This document shows positions 1 to 9,400 of a stretch of 64,000 nucleotides of DNA, piece by piece. This stretch comes from JAIOQJ01 sp963718635 (lineage in GTDB: Bacteria; Planctomycetota; Planctomycetia; Gemmatales; Gemmataceae). The first letter of the stretch is position 1. Each line of letters starts with the position of its first letter. The DNA is taken from assembly GCA_963718635.1 (NCBI GenBank), contig OY970367.1, forward strand, positions 496,001 through 560,000, read 5' to 3'. The notes beneath the pieces were generated by a model, which was not told the origin of the DNA, searched no databases, and saw only the letters and a program-made list of their open reading frames with translations. A program made the position numbers and the translations under genes.

Positions 1-2
1 TG

Positions 3-59
3 ATTCGCCGTGACTGGGCCGCCGGCATCGGTGCGAAATTTGGGCGCATCCTGGGCTAA
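3..59 (+). CDS. C-terminal tail of an unidentified protein (partial)
   Basis: From base 3 one frame stays open to a TAA at 57-59 and has no start inside the window. The tail reads DWAAGIGAKFGRILG, which is ordinary protein composition, but it is too short to identify. It may be the end of a gene entering from the left, or chance. Confidence 0.3.
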   Translation: MRRDWAAGIGAKFGRILG

Positions 60-134
60 GGCAAGCGAAGCGCGTAATGATCAGGCTGAGCGCGAGTAGG
101 TTTGAGTGCATTGTTGAAGTTTAAAGTGTTCTTG

Positions 135-213
135 TAGGGTGGGTGAAGACTTTGCGAAACACACCTATCAGACCAGTGCTCGGGTGGATTGCGCAAAGCC
201 TTCACCCACCCTA
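135..213. repeat. Imperfect hairpin after the DUF1552 stop codon
   Basis: A 22-base arm (135-156) pairs with 192-213 with a single mismatch and leaves a 35-base loop. The arm begins TAGGGTGGGTGAAG. The right arm ends 7 bases from the stop codon of the minus-strand gene that follows, the same placement seen for other hairpins in this window. It may act as a 3' end stabiliser or terminator, but there is no T-run. Confidence 0.6.
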
Positions 214-220
214 TAAGATC

Positions 221-1564
221 TTACGCCACGAGTTCCGACAAAGGCCTTACGCTATCCTGGAACTTCTCCGTCTTGACGTCGGCACGCTGCAACATGGTGA
301 GGAGCAGATTGCTTAGGCGAGCGTCGCCATCTACGGGACGGGAGCAGATGCGATAGTGGGCGTTGGCGTCGGCAACGTCGTACTTGCCAATTCTGGGCAG
401 ATTAAAATCGACGTGTTGACCGTGCTTGTACCCCAGCCCACGCCCACCGGCGAGCAACGTGGGCAGATTGGCGTTCCCGTGGCTGTGACCGTAGGCCATG
501 CCGCTTCCCCAAAGAACCTGAGTCGTGTCGAGTAGCGTTTGGCCATCGGCTTCTTTGTGCGCTTTGAGTTGATCGAGGAAGTAGCTTAGCTGCTCGACGA
601 GGAAGGTATCCGTCTGAGTGAGCCGGCGAAACTGTTCTGGGTCGCCGTTGTGGTGGGAGAGGCCGTGACGCGTCTGCGAAATGCCGATGTCGGGAATGGC
701 GCCGCCGTTCGATTCGCTGCAAATCATGCAGGTTATTACGCGGGTGGAATCAGTGCGGAGGGCCATCACCATCAGATCGTAGAACAAGCGGTGATAGTCG
801 GCGACCACGCTCATGTCGAGCCTTACGGCTCAAATTGCGATGCTTCAGCCGTATCGAGCTTGGGCTTCGGGATGTTCAGCCACGAATCGGCACGCTGCGT
901 CCGCACTTCCACTTGGCGAACGGCCGTAAGGTATTCGTCGAGCTTGTTGCGGTCCTCGCTGCCCAGCTTGCCCGTCACACGTTTGGCATCGTCTGCCACC
1001 AAATCGAGAATGCTGCCCTGGCGGCTGAGTCGGCGGCGAATCGTCTCTTTGCTCTCTTTCTCTACACCGAAAAGCATGTTGAAGATTTGCACCGTATTGC
1101 GTTCGGCGGGAATCTGGATGCCATCGCGCGACCAGGCCAGCGAATGCCCTTCGATCGCCATTTCCAGCGATGAGAAGCGCGTCGACTGCCCTTGCACCTC
1201 GGCCATGCATTTGATCGGCCGAGACCGTGTTGCGGAAGGCGCCGCCATCGCCGGGAACGTTGGCGCCAGTCAGCCATACTTTGTCGCAGTTGTGATGTTT
1301 GCCGAGGACCATCGGATGATGCAGGCCGCTGATCGGCGTGACATCGGCCCGATGCTTTTCGAGCGATTCCAGCGGCTTCGAGAACTCGAAGTCCTTGCCG
1401 GCCTTCTCGATTTGCCACGTAAGCGTGTTCACGCCGTTGGGAATGTAAAGAAAGACGCTGCGCTTCGGCTTCGATGCGGCGCGGGCAGCGGCTGCGGCCA
1501 TGCACTCGAGCCACGGCAAGGCAATGGAAACGCCAAGGCCGCGGAGCACCTGGCGGCGGTTCAT
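221..1564 (-). CDS. DUF1552 family secreted protein, two frameshifts
   Basis: A planctomycete-type DUF1552 protein of about 447 residues; its biochemical role is not established. The N-terminus carries twin arginines and a hydrophobic stretch (RRQVLRGLGVSIALPWLE), which suggests Tat-type export. The family-typical stretches LYIPNGVNTLTWQ, TDSTRVITCMI, GLSHHNGDPEQF and LWGSGMAYG are all present but lie in three frames. The breaks are near 1205 and near 820, and together they keep the total span a multiple of three. The DUF1592 cytochrome lies immediately upstream on the same strand, the usual pairing in planctomycetes, so co-expression is likely. I treat it as one gene with sequence errors rather than a pseudogene. 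Confidence 0.8.
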
Positions 1565-1641
1565 TCGCCAGCGGTTGAGAGTTGATCATTGTCTGTCATC
1601 AGCGATTGCGTCCTGTCATGGGCTTGCACAGGCTGCGGCTA

Positions 1642-4075
1642 TCATCGTTTCTGAAACAAATCGGACAGCACGAACGCCTCGACGATGTCGCGCAGGCGGT
1701 AGTCCTTCGTCGCGGCTGGCCTTGGCGATCGCGGCCAAATCGTTTCGATCATCGAAGGACAACGTCCGCCGCAGGCCATAGGTCGCGAGCTTTTCGATGA
1801 AGGCCGCATTGAACGTATCGATGTCGGCGAGCAGCAGTTGCTTGAACTCTTCAGGCGTCTTGTAAGCGCGGCCATCGGGGAGCTTGCCGGCCGGGTTCAC
1901 TGTGGGGTTCTTGCCGGTTCCTTCCACAACCTCTTCGGTCCGCCAGCGCCCGATGGCGTCGTAGTTTTCGAAGGCGAGCCCGAGCGGGTCGATCTTCGCA
2001 TGGCAGGAAGCACAACGAGCATCGTGAATGTGGGCTTCCAGTTTCATCCGCAGCGTCGCCTTCGGAGCGTCTATCGGGTTCGTGGCTCGATCGGATCGAC
2101 ATTGGCCGGGCGGCGGCGGCGGAGTCTTGCCGAAGATCGCTTCCGACAGCCAGACGCCGCGATGAACGGGCCGATGCCGGGTGCCATCCGAAGTAAGCGA
2201 CAGGATGGCCGCTTGCGTCAGCAATCCGCCGCGCCGACTATCTGCCGGCAGTGACACGCGCTGAAATTCATCCCGTGCGATTCCTGCCTCGGAGAGCCCA
2301 TAGAACTGGGCGAGACGAGCGTTCATCATACTCCAATCGGAGTGGATGAACTCACGCAACGTGAGACCGTTGTTCAACACTTCTCGGAAAAATGCCTTCG
2401 TTTCACGGACCATGCTCTGTTCCAATTGGGCGTCGTAATCGGGATAGAGCTTCTTATCTGGCGGAAAACGGCCACTTTTCGCAATTGCAGCCACTGCGAG
2501 GCGAACGAGTCGCAGAAACGTGCCGAGCGCGGATCGGCCAACATGCGGACCACTTGCTTCGCCAGTTCCGCCTTGTCGTGCAGCTTTCCTTGCTCTGCCA
2601 GCTTGAAGAGCTGCTTCGTCTGGCATGGTGCTCCAAAGCAGATACGACAAGCGGGAAGCGATTTCCCAGTCGTTGAGTGTGCGCCTTTCTTTGTTCTCGT
2701 CGCCTTCAGCAATAAAGATGAAGCTCTTCGAGCAGAGAATGGCGAGCATACCCGTCTTCACGGCATCGCGGAATTTCTCTCCCGCTGCGAGTTCGGATTT
2801 CACGATGCCGATGTATTTGTCAAGTTCCTCCGGCGTCACAGGCCGGCGAAAAGCGTTGCAGGCCAGTTTCTTGAATCCCTCGCGCAGTTGTTCGCTATCG
2901 CCTTCCTTGGTCGGAAAATAGGCGTTGCGATTCCGTTGTTCTTCTTCGGTAATGATCGGCCCGCGCATCGAGACCGAATCCAGAATGAGGAACGGGTACC
3001 TCGCTCGGCCTTGCTCGTCGGTCAGTTTCATCTGCCAGGGAATGCGCCGATCTTTGATGCTGATGAACGGCATGCGTCCGTGACGTCCCGAACGCGGATT
3101 GTTCGATGGGCCTGGCACTTCGTTGATCGCGAAGATGCTCGGCCGACCTTTGGGAAGATGAGCCCGGAAGGTGATCGTGATCGGCTTGTCTTCCGGCGCC
3201 ACCACATCTTGCTCGTGCAGCACGCGATCGAGTCTGGTTTCATAAACAAACAGATGAGGCGCCCGGCCCTTTTCGGGTTTCAATCCGCTAAGCGTGTAGC
3301 TGATCTCGTAAATTCCAGCTTCCGGCAGGTTCTCCGATGCCGTGTAGCGAAAGATATCGCCGGGCCACATCTCGAAGCGCACCTTATCGAGCAACCCCAG
3401 TTCACGGAGACGCTCGCGATGCGTCACATCGATTTGTGTCTCCAGAACAGCCCGCTTGGTGTAGTCCACGAACGTCGGTTTTTTCGATGGGGCGGGGTAA
3501 GCCTCCGCGAGAATGGTCTCACCGGCAGCGAGATACTTCTCGATATTCGAAGGAGACAAAGTTAGTACGGAGCCGAGCCGTTCGAATCCTCGCCACTCCG
3601 GATCTTCGAGAAAGCCGCCTGGATCGCCGGCGTCGTAGTGCACGCCAATAAGGTCGCGAACCGTGTTGACGTATTCTTCCCGCGTGAGCCGGTTGTAAGA
3701 GACCCTGCCGCGCGCGGCCATGCGAGCGCTCTCGCCTTCCTTCATCCTGGCCGACATCCATTCCACGACTCGGGCACTATCGGCAGCGGTCGGACGATTC
3801 TTCTGACTCTTCGGCGGCATCTCGCCCGAGGTAATGCGTTCAATCACTTCCCGCCATTGCGGCGTGTCTTCGAAGCCGACTTTGGCTGAAAGTTTATCGA
3901 GCCGAAAATCGCTCTTCTTCGTGTTCTCGCTATGGCAAGCGAAACAGTAAGTTTTGAAGTAAGCGTCGACTTTCGGATCGAGCGCATCGCCGGCAGCCAC
4001 GTTGCCTGCGCACAGCAAAGCATAGATCGAAAGCGCCAAAAACCGAGTGCGACGAAATTTGAACAACGTAGGCAT
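1642..4075 (-). CDS. DUF1592-type multidomain cytochrome c protein, frameshifted
   Basis: About 811 residues after repair. A signal peptide (LALSIYALLCAGNVAAG) is followed by a haem-binding CFACH near residue 44 and the DUF1587-DUF1595-DUF1592-DUF1588-DUF1585 order typical of planctomycete proteins. A second haem motif, CASCH, lies in the C-terminal part. The frame slips near 2620 and back near 2460 (the correct segment reads LFKLAEQGKLHDKAELAKQ), again near 2095/2070 just after a Pro run, and once more near 1715, so that the true end is VEAFVLSDLFQKR with the stop at 1642. It is probably a periplasmic electron-transfer or oxidoreductase partner of the neighbouring DUF1552 protein; the substrate is unknown. 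The start at 4075 puts the signal peptide at the N-terminus. Confidence 0.85.
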
Positions 4076-4178
4076 GATTCACTGCAGGGTGTAATGTGGC
4101 AATCTGAGGGAAGCAGTATATGATGCGTTGCAGAACGTTTATTATACTGCGCCTGGAAACGTTCCTCTGCACAAAGAT

Positions 4179-4252
4179 TCTGGCGAGCGGCGCGGCGTAA
4201 GCCCGCCGTGGTTCCGAACCCACGGCGGGCTTACGCCGCGCCGCTCGCCAGA
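4179..4252. repeat. Perfect 32-bp-stem hairpin, family B copy 1
   Basis: The arm at 4179-4210 is exactly complementary to 4221-4252, with a 10-base loop. The stem contains GCGGCGCGGCGTAAGCCCGC. Related hairpins lie at 53781-53848 and 59710-59830. The flank after the stem reads GTTGGCGCACCC, and its complement GGGTGCGCCAAC precedes the 53.8 kb copy, so the full element is larger than the stem. It lies between the adaptor gene end and the DUF1592 start. Confidence 0.85.
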
Positions 4253-4299
4253 TAGAGTTGGCGCACCCCGGCCCGTCGCTGACGCGATCGCCTGACCAT

Positions 4300-5539
4300 T
4301 CACTTACTATAGCCGGTCTCGGTGCCGAAGAGTTCGGCGGCGCCGTCGGTGACCACTTTCGGCGCCTTCTTTCGGGCCGGCGGCCAGAACGACGACATCG
4401 CCTTGCACGCGGCGGACGATCACGCGTTTGTGCGCGTAGATATGGTCGCCGGTTTTTTCGTAGACCCAGGCGCCACCGTTGATGTCATAAAGCAGGGCGG
4501 CCCAAGGCATCGTCAAACTCTCGGCTTCGGTCTTGAGGGTGAGCGTCGCTCCAACGCGCTCGCCGGGGCTGTACTTCGTTTCCCGATTGTCGATCTTGAA
4601 AAAGTAGTCGACAGTGCCGGCCAAGCGATCGGCCGAAGGCGGAGCGGCAATGCGCTCCGCTTTCGGCGTTTTCTTATCCGCCGCCGAGTTAAGCGGACCG
4701 ATCTGCGCTGCCGTCTTATCGTCGAGATCTTTCAAATCGCCGACATAAACCGGAACGCGCACCCACATCGTGCTCGGGTCGAGGACTTCAAACAACGGCG
4801 CCCCCGAGGGAACGTTCTGACCATTCGCAGCGCTCACGTTCCGCAGAATGCCCGATGCCGGCGCGTCGATCGCAATCGGCGCTGCCGTTCCTTTTTCCAC
4901 TTCGCCGGCGATTCGGTCGAGAGTCTTCTGGCGATCCTTGGCTGCTTGCAGCACCTTCTCGGCCAGATTGAACGCGGCCTCGGCATCGTTCAACATGCGC
5001 TGGCTGCCGGTGCCGTTCGAAAGAAGCTTTTGGGCGAGACTCAAACTGATTTTGGCGGATTCGAGTTGCGTTTCGCTGTTGCGCACCTCGCCGTCAGCGC
5101 GGACTTTTTCGGAAGTTAAGTTAGCCCGCCCTTCGGGCGTCAATAGGGGCAGCAATTGCAGAATGTTCTTACCTTTTTCAACTAGGGTTCCGGCCTGCAA
5201 ACCCTCGGAAGATACTGTTTGCACCATGCCGCCAAAAGGCGCGGTGACGACAATTGTCTGCCCCGGCGGAATGGTCACTTCGCCGCCATAGGCACGCGTA
5301 CGCGGCATTGGTTTGCGTTCGATGACACCAACCTTGATAGCGAGACTTTTTTCGGCTTCGGCGGTCAACGTGATGGTGTTGAATTGGTCTTCTTTGGCGA
5401 TGATCGCGGGAACGGGGGGCGTAGACTTTTTAGTCTCCGCAGCAGCCTGTCGAACGAACAGCCACCAGCCGGCGGCCATTGCTCCCAACAGCAGCGCCGA
5501 TCCCAGAATGCCCGTGACGACGCCGCTGCGATAGTTCAT
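4300..5539 (-). CDS. HlyD/CusB-type efflux periplasmic adaptor subunit
   Basis: About 413 residues. The N-terminal membrane anchor (GILGSALLLGAMAAGWWLFV) is followed by a beta-barrel/lipoyl half (GGEVTIPPGQTIVVTAPFGG), a coiled-coil hairpin rich in Glu/Lys (residues roughly 140-205), the second lipoyl half (IDAPASGILRNVSA) and a membrane-proximal domain. This is the membrane fusion protein of a tripartite efflux system, bridging an inner-membrane pump and a TolC channel. A frame slip near 4370 garbles the end; the other frame gives VVTDGAAELFGTETGYSK with a stop at 4300. The TolC-like gene lies 18 bases upstream, so the two form an operon. No RND, MFS or ABC pump follows; a hairpin repeat occupies that position. 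Confidence 0.85.
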
Positions 5540-5557
5540 GAAGACTCACTCGGTTCA

Positions 5558-6897
5558 TCACAGTTTCGGCTGCCCTGCCAGCCGACGGCCGGCACTACGT
5601 TCCAGGTCGGCCCACGCTCGCCGTAGGTCGGCCTGAAGTTGGGCTTCCCGGTTATAGGTATCAATCAACTGCCGTGTCGTCTCTAACACGATCACGTAGG
5701 TCACTCCACCATCATTGTATGCTTTGGTTGCCCGGGCAATAGCCGCCTCGACTTCCGGGCGAACTTTCTCCTTCAGCAGTTTGGCTTCGGCAATGGACTG
5801 AGTGCAACGCCAGTGCGCCTGCCTAACATCGAGTTGAATGGTGTTCTGGAGCGTAAGCAGCCGGCGCTGAGCCAATTCCAACTCCGCCTTGCCGCGTGCG
5901 ATGCCGCCTTGGCCCCAGTTGAAAATCGGCAAGGTGACGCGAAAGCCGGGACCGAATTCGTGATCGGTTTTCAAACCCGTGGTGGCGTCGGCAATGCCGA
6001 GCAGTCGAAACCAGGTGAACTTCGCCAACAGCGCTCGGCTCTCCGCCGCACTGACGAACTGCATCGCAGCTTGGGCATCAGGCCGGGTCTGGATGGCATC
6101 GGCGGCGAGCGCCTCGACGTTCACATCCAGCGTATCAGAAACCGGCGCCTCTTCTGGAACCAGCGAACTGGCGATGCCGCTCAGGCCGAGCAGATTGCGT
6201 AAACGTTCTTCCGCCAAGGGAACCTCGTAGCCAATGCGGACGGCATCTTGCGCGGCAACCATCGCATCGATCTTCGCGGTAGATGCCTCTTGCACACTGG
6301 CATCGCCGGCTTTGAGTCGCTTGTCCGCCAGCTCGGCCATATCTCCGCGTAGCTTCAACGATTGTTGCGCCACTCTTAGCCGTGCTTTGGCAAGCAGGAG
6401 GTCGGCATAAGCCTGACGGGTATCGCGAATGAGATCGAGTGCAGCTTGGGTCAAACGGTCGGCAGCGCGGCGCTTTCCCGCCGAGCGGCCTTAATGCGGA
6501 TCGGCCGAAGCCATAACGATTCGATCGGGAAATCGACAAGATAACGGAATGGCTTTTCCCAGGCGGCAAAGTAATAAAGCACTTCCGGGTTTGGCAGCAA
6601 TTTCGCCTGAATCAAGTCGGCCTTCGTTAACTGCAGGTCAACCAGCAATTCTTGAAAGGCAGGGTTGTTCCAGAGCGCGATCAGCACCGCTTGGTCTTCA
6701 CTCAACTTGTGTTCGGCATCGAGATTGGCGGGCAGGATGATCTTGTCCGGCAGCGCGCCGGGGCCGATCGGCTGGCCCATTCGCTGTTCGACTTTTGCGG
6801 ACACCAACGCGCGGTCGGCCGCCTCCGGCGAATGCGCACACCCGCCAAGAGCGACCAAAAGGAATGTGATCATTCGATAGCGCATTGCCCGCCTCAT
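5558..6897 (-). CDS. TolC-family outer membrane efflux lipoprotein
   Basis: 446 residues once one base is restored near 6465, where RRESAAL should continue ADRLTQAALDLIRDT. The signal ends in a lipobox (LVALGGC), so the mature protein should be lipid-anchored. The body has the two long helical repeats of the family: TRQAYADLLLAKARL and VRQAHWRCTQSIAEAKLL mark equivalent positions in the two halves. I chose the Met at 6897, just ahead of the signal peptide; the Met at 6885 is an alternative. It is the outer-membrane channel partner of the downstream adaptor. Metal export (CusBC-like) is possible, but nothing in the sequence fixes the substrate. Confidence 0.85.
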
Positions 6898-7266
6898 GTT
6901 CCGTCTTGTTAGCCGGACTGCGCAAGCGACGGAGTAGAAGTCGTTCGCGCGGACATCGCACTCATCGACAAAATCCACGCTGCGACTTTAACGATTGTTC
7001 CGAATGAATCGATTGTTAGGGTAAGTGATGGCGCGCCAAACGATTCCGGCGATCTGCGATCTCGCCCCTTTCGACCCTCCCCTGCAAAAGAAAAAAGAAA
7101 TCTCTTAAAACAGTGCGCCTAAGTTAGTACTTCGAATCTTGCAAGTCCACGCTTGTGGGTAACAAGGGCGTGCCATCGAGAAAGGTGCGCACATGAAGTG
7201 TACGCCGTCCGGTAACGACAGCACCCGGCAGCTTATGTTGCTCGGCTCTCGTGGCTCGGCAAAGTA

Positions 7267-7315
7267 CCTTCAGGAAATGTTTCCTGAAGGCACTTTGCGA
7301 AAAAATCGTGGGAAA
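7267..7315 (+). repeat. Palindrome-tail element, copy 1
   Basis: A 24-base inverted repeat (7267-7290) with core TTCAGGAAATGTTTCCTGAA: the variable pair is A-T and there is one central mismatch. The conserved tail TCGTGGGAAA starts at 7306, 27.5 bp from the dyad centre. Confidence 0.85.
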
Positions 7316-7344
7316 CCCAACGCTGAATTTGCAGGTCAGTCCCG

Positions 7345-7386
7345 CGAGCGTTAGGGAGCGGCGGCCCCACCACTCCCTAACGCTCG
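7345..7386. repeat. Short perfect hairpin (GTTAGGGAG type)
   Basis: The 14-base arm CGAGCGTTAGGGAG (7345-7358) pairs perfectly with 7373-7386. The same GTTAGGGAG core forms the large hairpin at 18733-18802. In both places it sits beside a copy of the palindrome-tail element. Confidence 0.7.
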
Positions 7387-7410
7387 GCTCTGATTGAGAC
7401 GCTCACGAGA

Positions 7411-7463
7411 CCCTTCTGGAAATATTTCCAGAAGGGCCTTTCCAATTAATTCGTGGGAAAACG
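7411..7463 (+). repeat. Palindrome-tail element, copy 2
   Basis: A perfect 26-base palindrome (7411-7436) with core TTCTGGAAATATTTCCAGAA, so the variable pair is T-A. The tail TCGTGGGAAAACG starts at 7451, 27.5 bp from the dyad centre, and the centre is 145 bp from that of copy 1. Confidence 0.9.
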
Positions 7464-7556
7464 CGCGATGACTTTTCAAAACTTCTGTAGCACAAGCATC
7501 TCGATTGGGCGTTGCTCAAACACTCGTCTCTCGATTGCTCGTCATTCTGACGGTAA

Positions 7557-7609
7557 ACCTTCAGGAAATATTTCCCGAAGGTCAAACCCGAGAAAATCGT
7601 GGAAAAACG
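7557..7609 (+). repeat. Palindrome-tail element, copy 3
   Basis: A 26-base inverted repeat (7557-7582) with one A/C mismatch at the variable pair. The tail starts at 7597, 27.5 bp from the centre, and the centre is 146 bp from that of copy 2. The upstream box CGTCATTCTG (7540-7549) is also found at the same distance in copies 7 and 8. Confidence 0.85.
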
Positions 7610-7738
7610 TGACGCCGCTCCAAGCCCAGCTACCCGACGTTCCTCTGCAAAGCCAGGGGAGGGCGAGGCCTAGCACGGCGCCAATTTGGCACTTTGTGGG
7701 GATCGATTGGCGTAACCCGATATGTGATTCAGCACGGC

Positions 7739-7778
7739 AAAAAAAAAGCCGAACGACCACAGCGGTGATCGTTCGGCT
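7739..7778 (-). terminator. Rho-independent terminator of the Gly/Tyr-rich gene
   Basis: Read on the minus strand, a 10-bp perfect stem (AGCCGAACGA with TCGTTCGGCT), extended by three more pairs after one mismatch, is followed by nine T residues. It lies 18 bases after the stop codon of the minus-strand gene ending at 7797. This is the clearest intrinsic terminator in the window. Confidence 0.9.
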
Positions 7779-7796
7779 CCGGAGAGGTTTGTCTTT

Positions 7797-8687
7797 TCAA
7801 TGAACGGACGTACGCGGCGCTGACACCGCCACCGAATTGTCGGCTGGAGTTGCAGCCGGCTTTTCGCCGTAGGCCGCATAGCTGTACTTCTTTGGCGCCG
7901 GAACGGAGATAAACCGTTCGGTGCTGTTCTTCGGGGCATTTTCCGTTTTCGGCATTGGCACCGGTGTAACCGGGCCGCCGTCGTAGCGGTACGTGCCGTC
8001 GGGATTGGCGAGCCGTGAACTTGGCTGGATCGTCGTCGTATCGTCGATCCTCGGCATCACCAACTGAGGCTGACTCTGCGTGGGATACTGGAGAGAGGCA
8101 TAAGAATTCGAGGGAAGAATTCCGGTCGAATTAATGCCGTAATAGCCGCTGCCGTAATAGCTCTGGGGATAATAGTACGACGAGCTGTAGTACGGATAGC
8201 TATAGCTTCCGTAATAGTACGGCCGATAACCGTAACCGCCATAGCCGTAGCCGCCATAGCCATAACCGCCGTAGCCGTAACCACCGTACCCTAAGCCATA
8301 ACCTAGTCCGAAGCCAAGACCATAGCCGAAGCCACCGTAGCCATAGCCCCGATAGCCGTAGCCGCCATAATAGCCACGGTAACCCCCATAGCCGCCATAG
8401 CCTCCATAACCACGGTAGCCTCCGTATCCTCCGTAGCCGCCGTGATAACCACCACCGTAGCCGCCGTGGAAGCCGCCGCCATGCCCACCACCGCCGCCGT
8501 GACCGCCGCCACGCGTCGTAAGTGTTTCGGCGTCATCGTTTGGCTGCAGGCTCAAAGTCTGTGCGGCGGCGTCATCGCCACCGAAGCGGCCGAGACGAAT
8601 GGTATCGTCTTCCGCTTTGGAAAAGCCGGCGAACAAGAGCGCAGCGCTGATGGCCAACGCGCTCGAACGCCATCCCGTAACCGTCAT
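7797..8687 (-). CDS. Secreted glycine/tyrosine-rich repeat protein
   Basis: 296 residues. A signal peptide (ALAISAALLFAGFSKAED) is followed by a short acidic stretch and then a low-complexity region of GGYGGYRGYGG-type repeats running to about the middle, with a Tyr/Ser-rich segment (PYYYGSYSYPYYSSSYYYP) after it. The C-terminal third is Pro/Ala-rich. I know no enzymatic family for it; such proteins are usually extracellular, wall- or appendage-associated, and the Tyr content would suit cross-linking or cohesion, which is inference. The start at 8687 was chosen because GGGGAGGG precedes it by 8 bases and the signal peptide follows directly. A strong terminator closes the unit. Confidence 0.8.
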   Translation of the reverse strand: MTVTGWRSSALAISAALLFAGFSKAEDDTIRLGRFGGDDAAAQTLSLQPNDDAETLTTRGGGHGGGGGHGGGFHGGYGGGYHGGYGGYGGYRGYGGYGGYGGYRGYYGGYGYRGYGYGGFGYGLGFGLGYGLGYGGYGYGGYGYGGYGYGGYGYRPYYYGSYSYPYYSSSYYYPQSYYGSGYYGINSTGILPSNSYASLQYPTQSQPQLVMPRIDDTTTIQPSSRLANPDGTYRYDGGPVTPVPMPKTENAPKNSTERFISVPAPKKYSYAAYGEKPAATPADNSVAVSAPRTSVH

Positions 8688-8899
8688 AATTGATCCCTCC
8701 CCGTTAGGTGAACATTCCAAATTGACTGAGGGTAATGCTCGATGGCGTAAGTTCCGCTGTTTTGCCATCCAATTTCCATTGTAACGGCTTGGCTTAGCAA
8801 GTGTCAAATATTTCAAGCCGCCGAGCCGGATATCGCACTTGCCGCCACGCGCGTCAACCGCCATACTGCCGTTCGAAATTCGACCAGGAGATCTGAAAT

Positions 8900-9273
8900 A
8901 TGCGGCTTCGCACCTTCACCATATGCATCGTTTGCTTCAGTCTGATTGGCTGCAATCGCTCCGACGGCGACCGCCTTGTGCGCATTGGCTGGAGAGTGAC
9001 GCAAAAGGTGCAGGCGCTCACACCGGAGCAGATTCCGTTGCCGGGCGTCGTAACCCTTACCCCTGTTATTTCGAACGAGCAACGCGTCCGCGATCGCATC
9101 AATAGCGATCGCTATCTTGCGCCGGTCGATATTGCCATAACCGTCGTCGATTCGACGGTCCGGCTGCAAGGCATCGTCTCCGATTCAGCGCCTGAAGTCG
9201 CCGTGCTGTCGAGATCGCCGAATCGACGGTCGGCATCGACAAGGTGATCGACGAAATTCAGCTTGTGAAATGA
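8900..9273 (+). CDS. BON-domain lipoprotein
   Basis: 124 residues once one base is restored near 9208. The signal ends in a lipobox-like LIGC, and the body carries a single BON domain (VRDRINSDRYLAP, then ITVVDSTVRLQGIV, then after the break VEIAESTVGIDKVIDEIQLV). BON domains bind phospholipid surfaces and are common in envelope-stress proteins such as OsmY. The ribosome site GGAG lies 8 bases before the ATG. The span is one base short of a multiple of three, and adding a C in GTCGCC restores the BON end. It is divergently arranged from the Gly/Tyr-rich gene. Confidence 0.8.
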
Positions 9274-9400
9274 GAATGGCCTTTCAGCAAAGAGAAGTCT
9301 CGCGCAAAGGAAAACCAAGCTTCAGGGTACAGCTTGCCTCTTCCGGCCATTCTTTTACCATTCGATTAACGCCATTCCGCTGTTAGCCGAGGTCATTTCC

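Larger units (their letters stand above)
6898..7738. other. 840-base noncoding region with three 145-bp-phased palindromes
   Basis: No credible gene. It holds three copies of the ten-copy palindrome-plus-tail element (dyad centres 7278.5, 7423.5 and 7569.5), a separate 14-bp perfect hairpin at 7345-7386, and a region around 7196-7260 resembling half of the repeat at 22.3 kb. Short open frames here are built from repeat DNA. Confidence 0.7.

Noticed and set aside
650..1585. 311-codon open frame antisense to DUF1552
   Set aside because: Overlaps conserved DUF1552 blocks on the other strand, with no protein family features.
2342..3565. 407-codon open frame antisense to the DUF1592 gene
   Set aside because: It mirrors a well-supported gene, has no signal or domain, and survives only because of codon bias.
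7453..7803. 116-codon plus-strand open frame
   Set aside because: It runs through repeat copies and through the terminator of the opposite gene.
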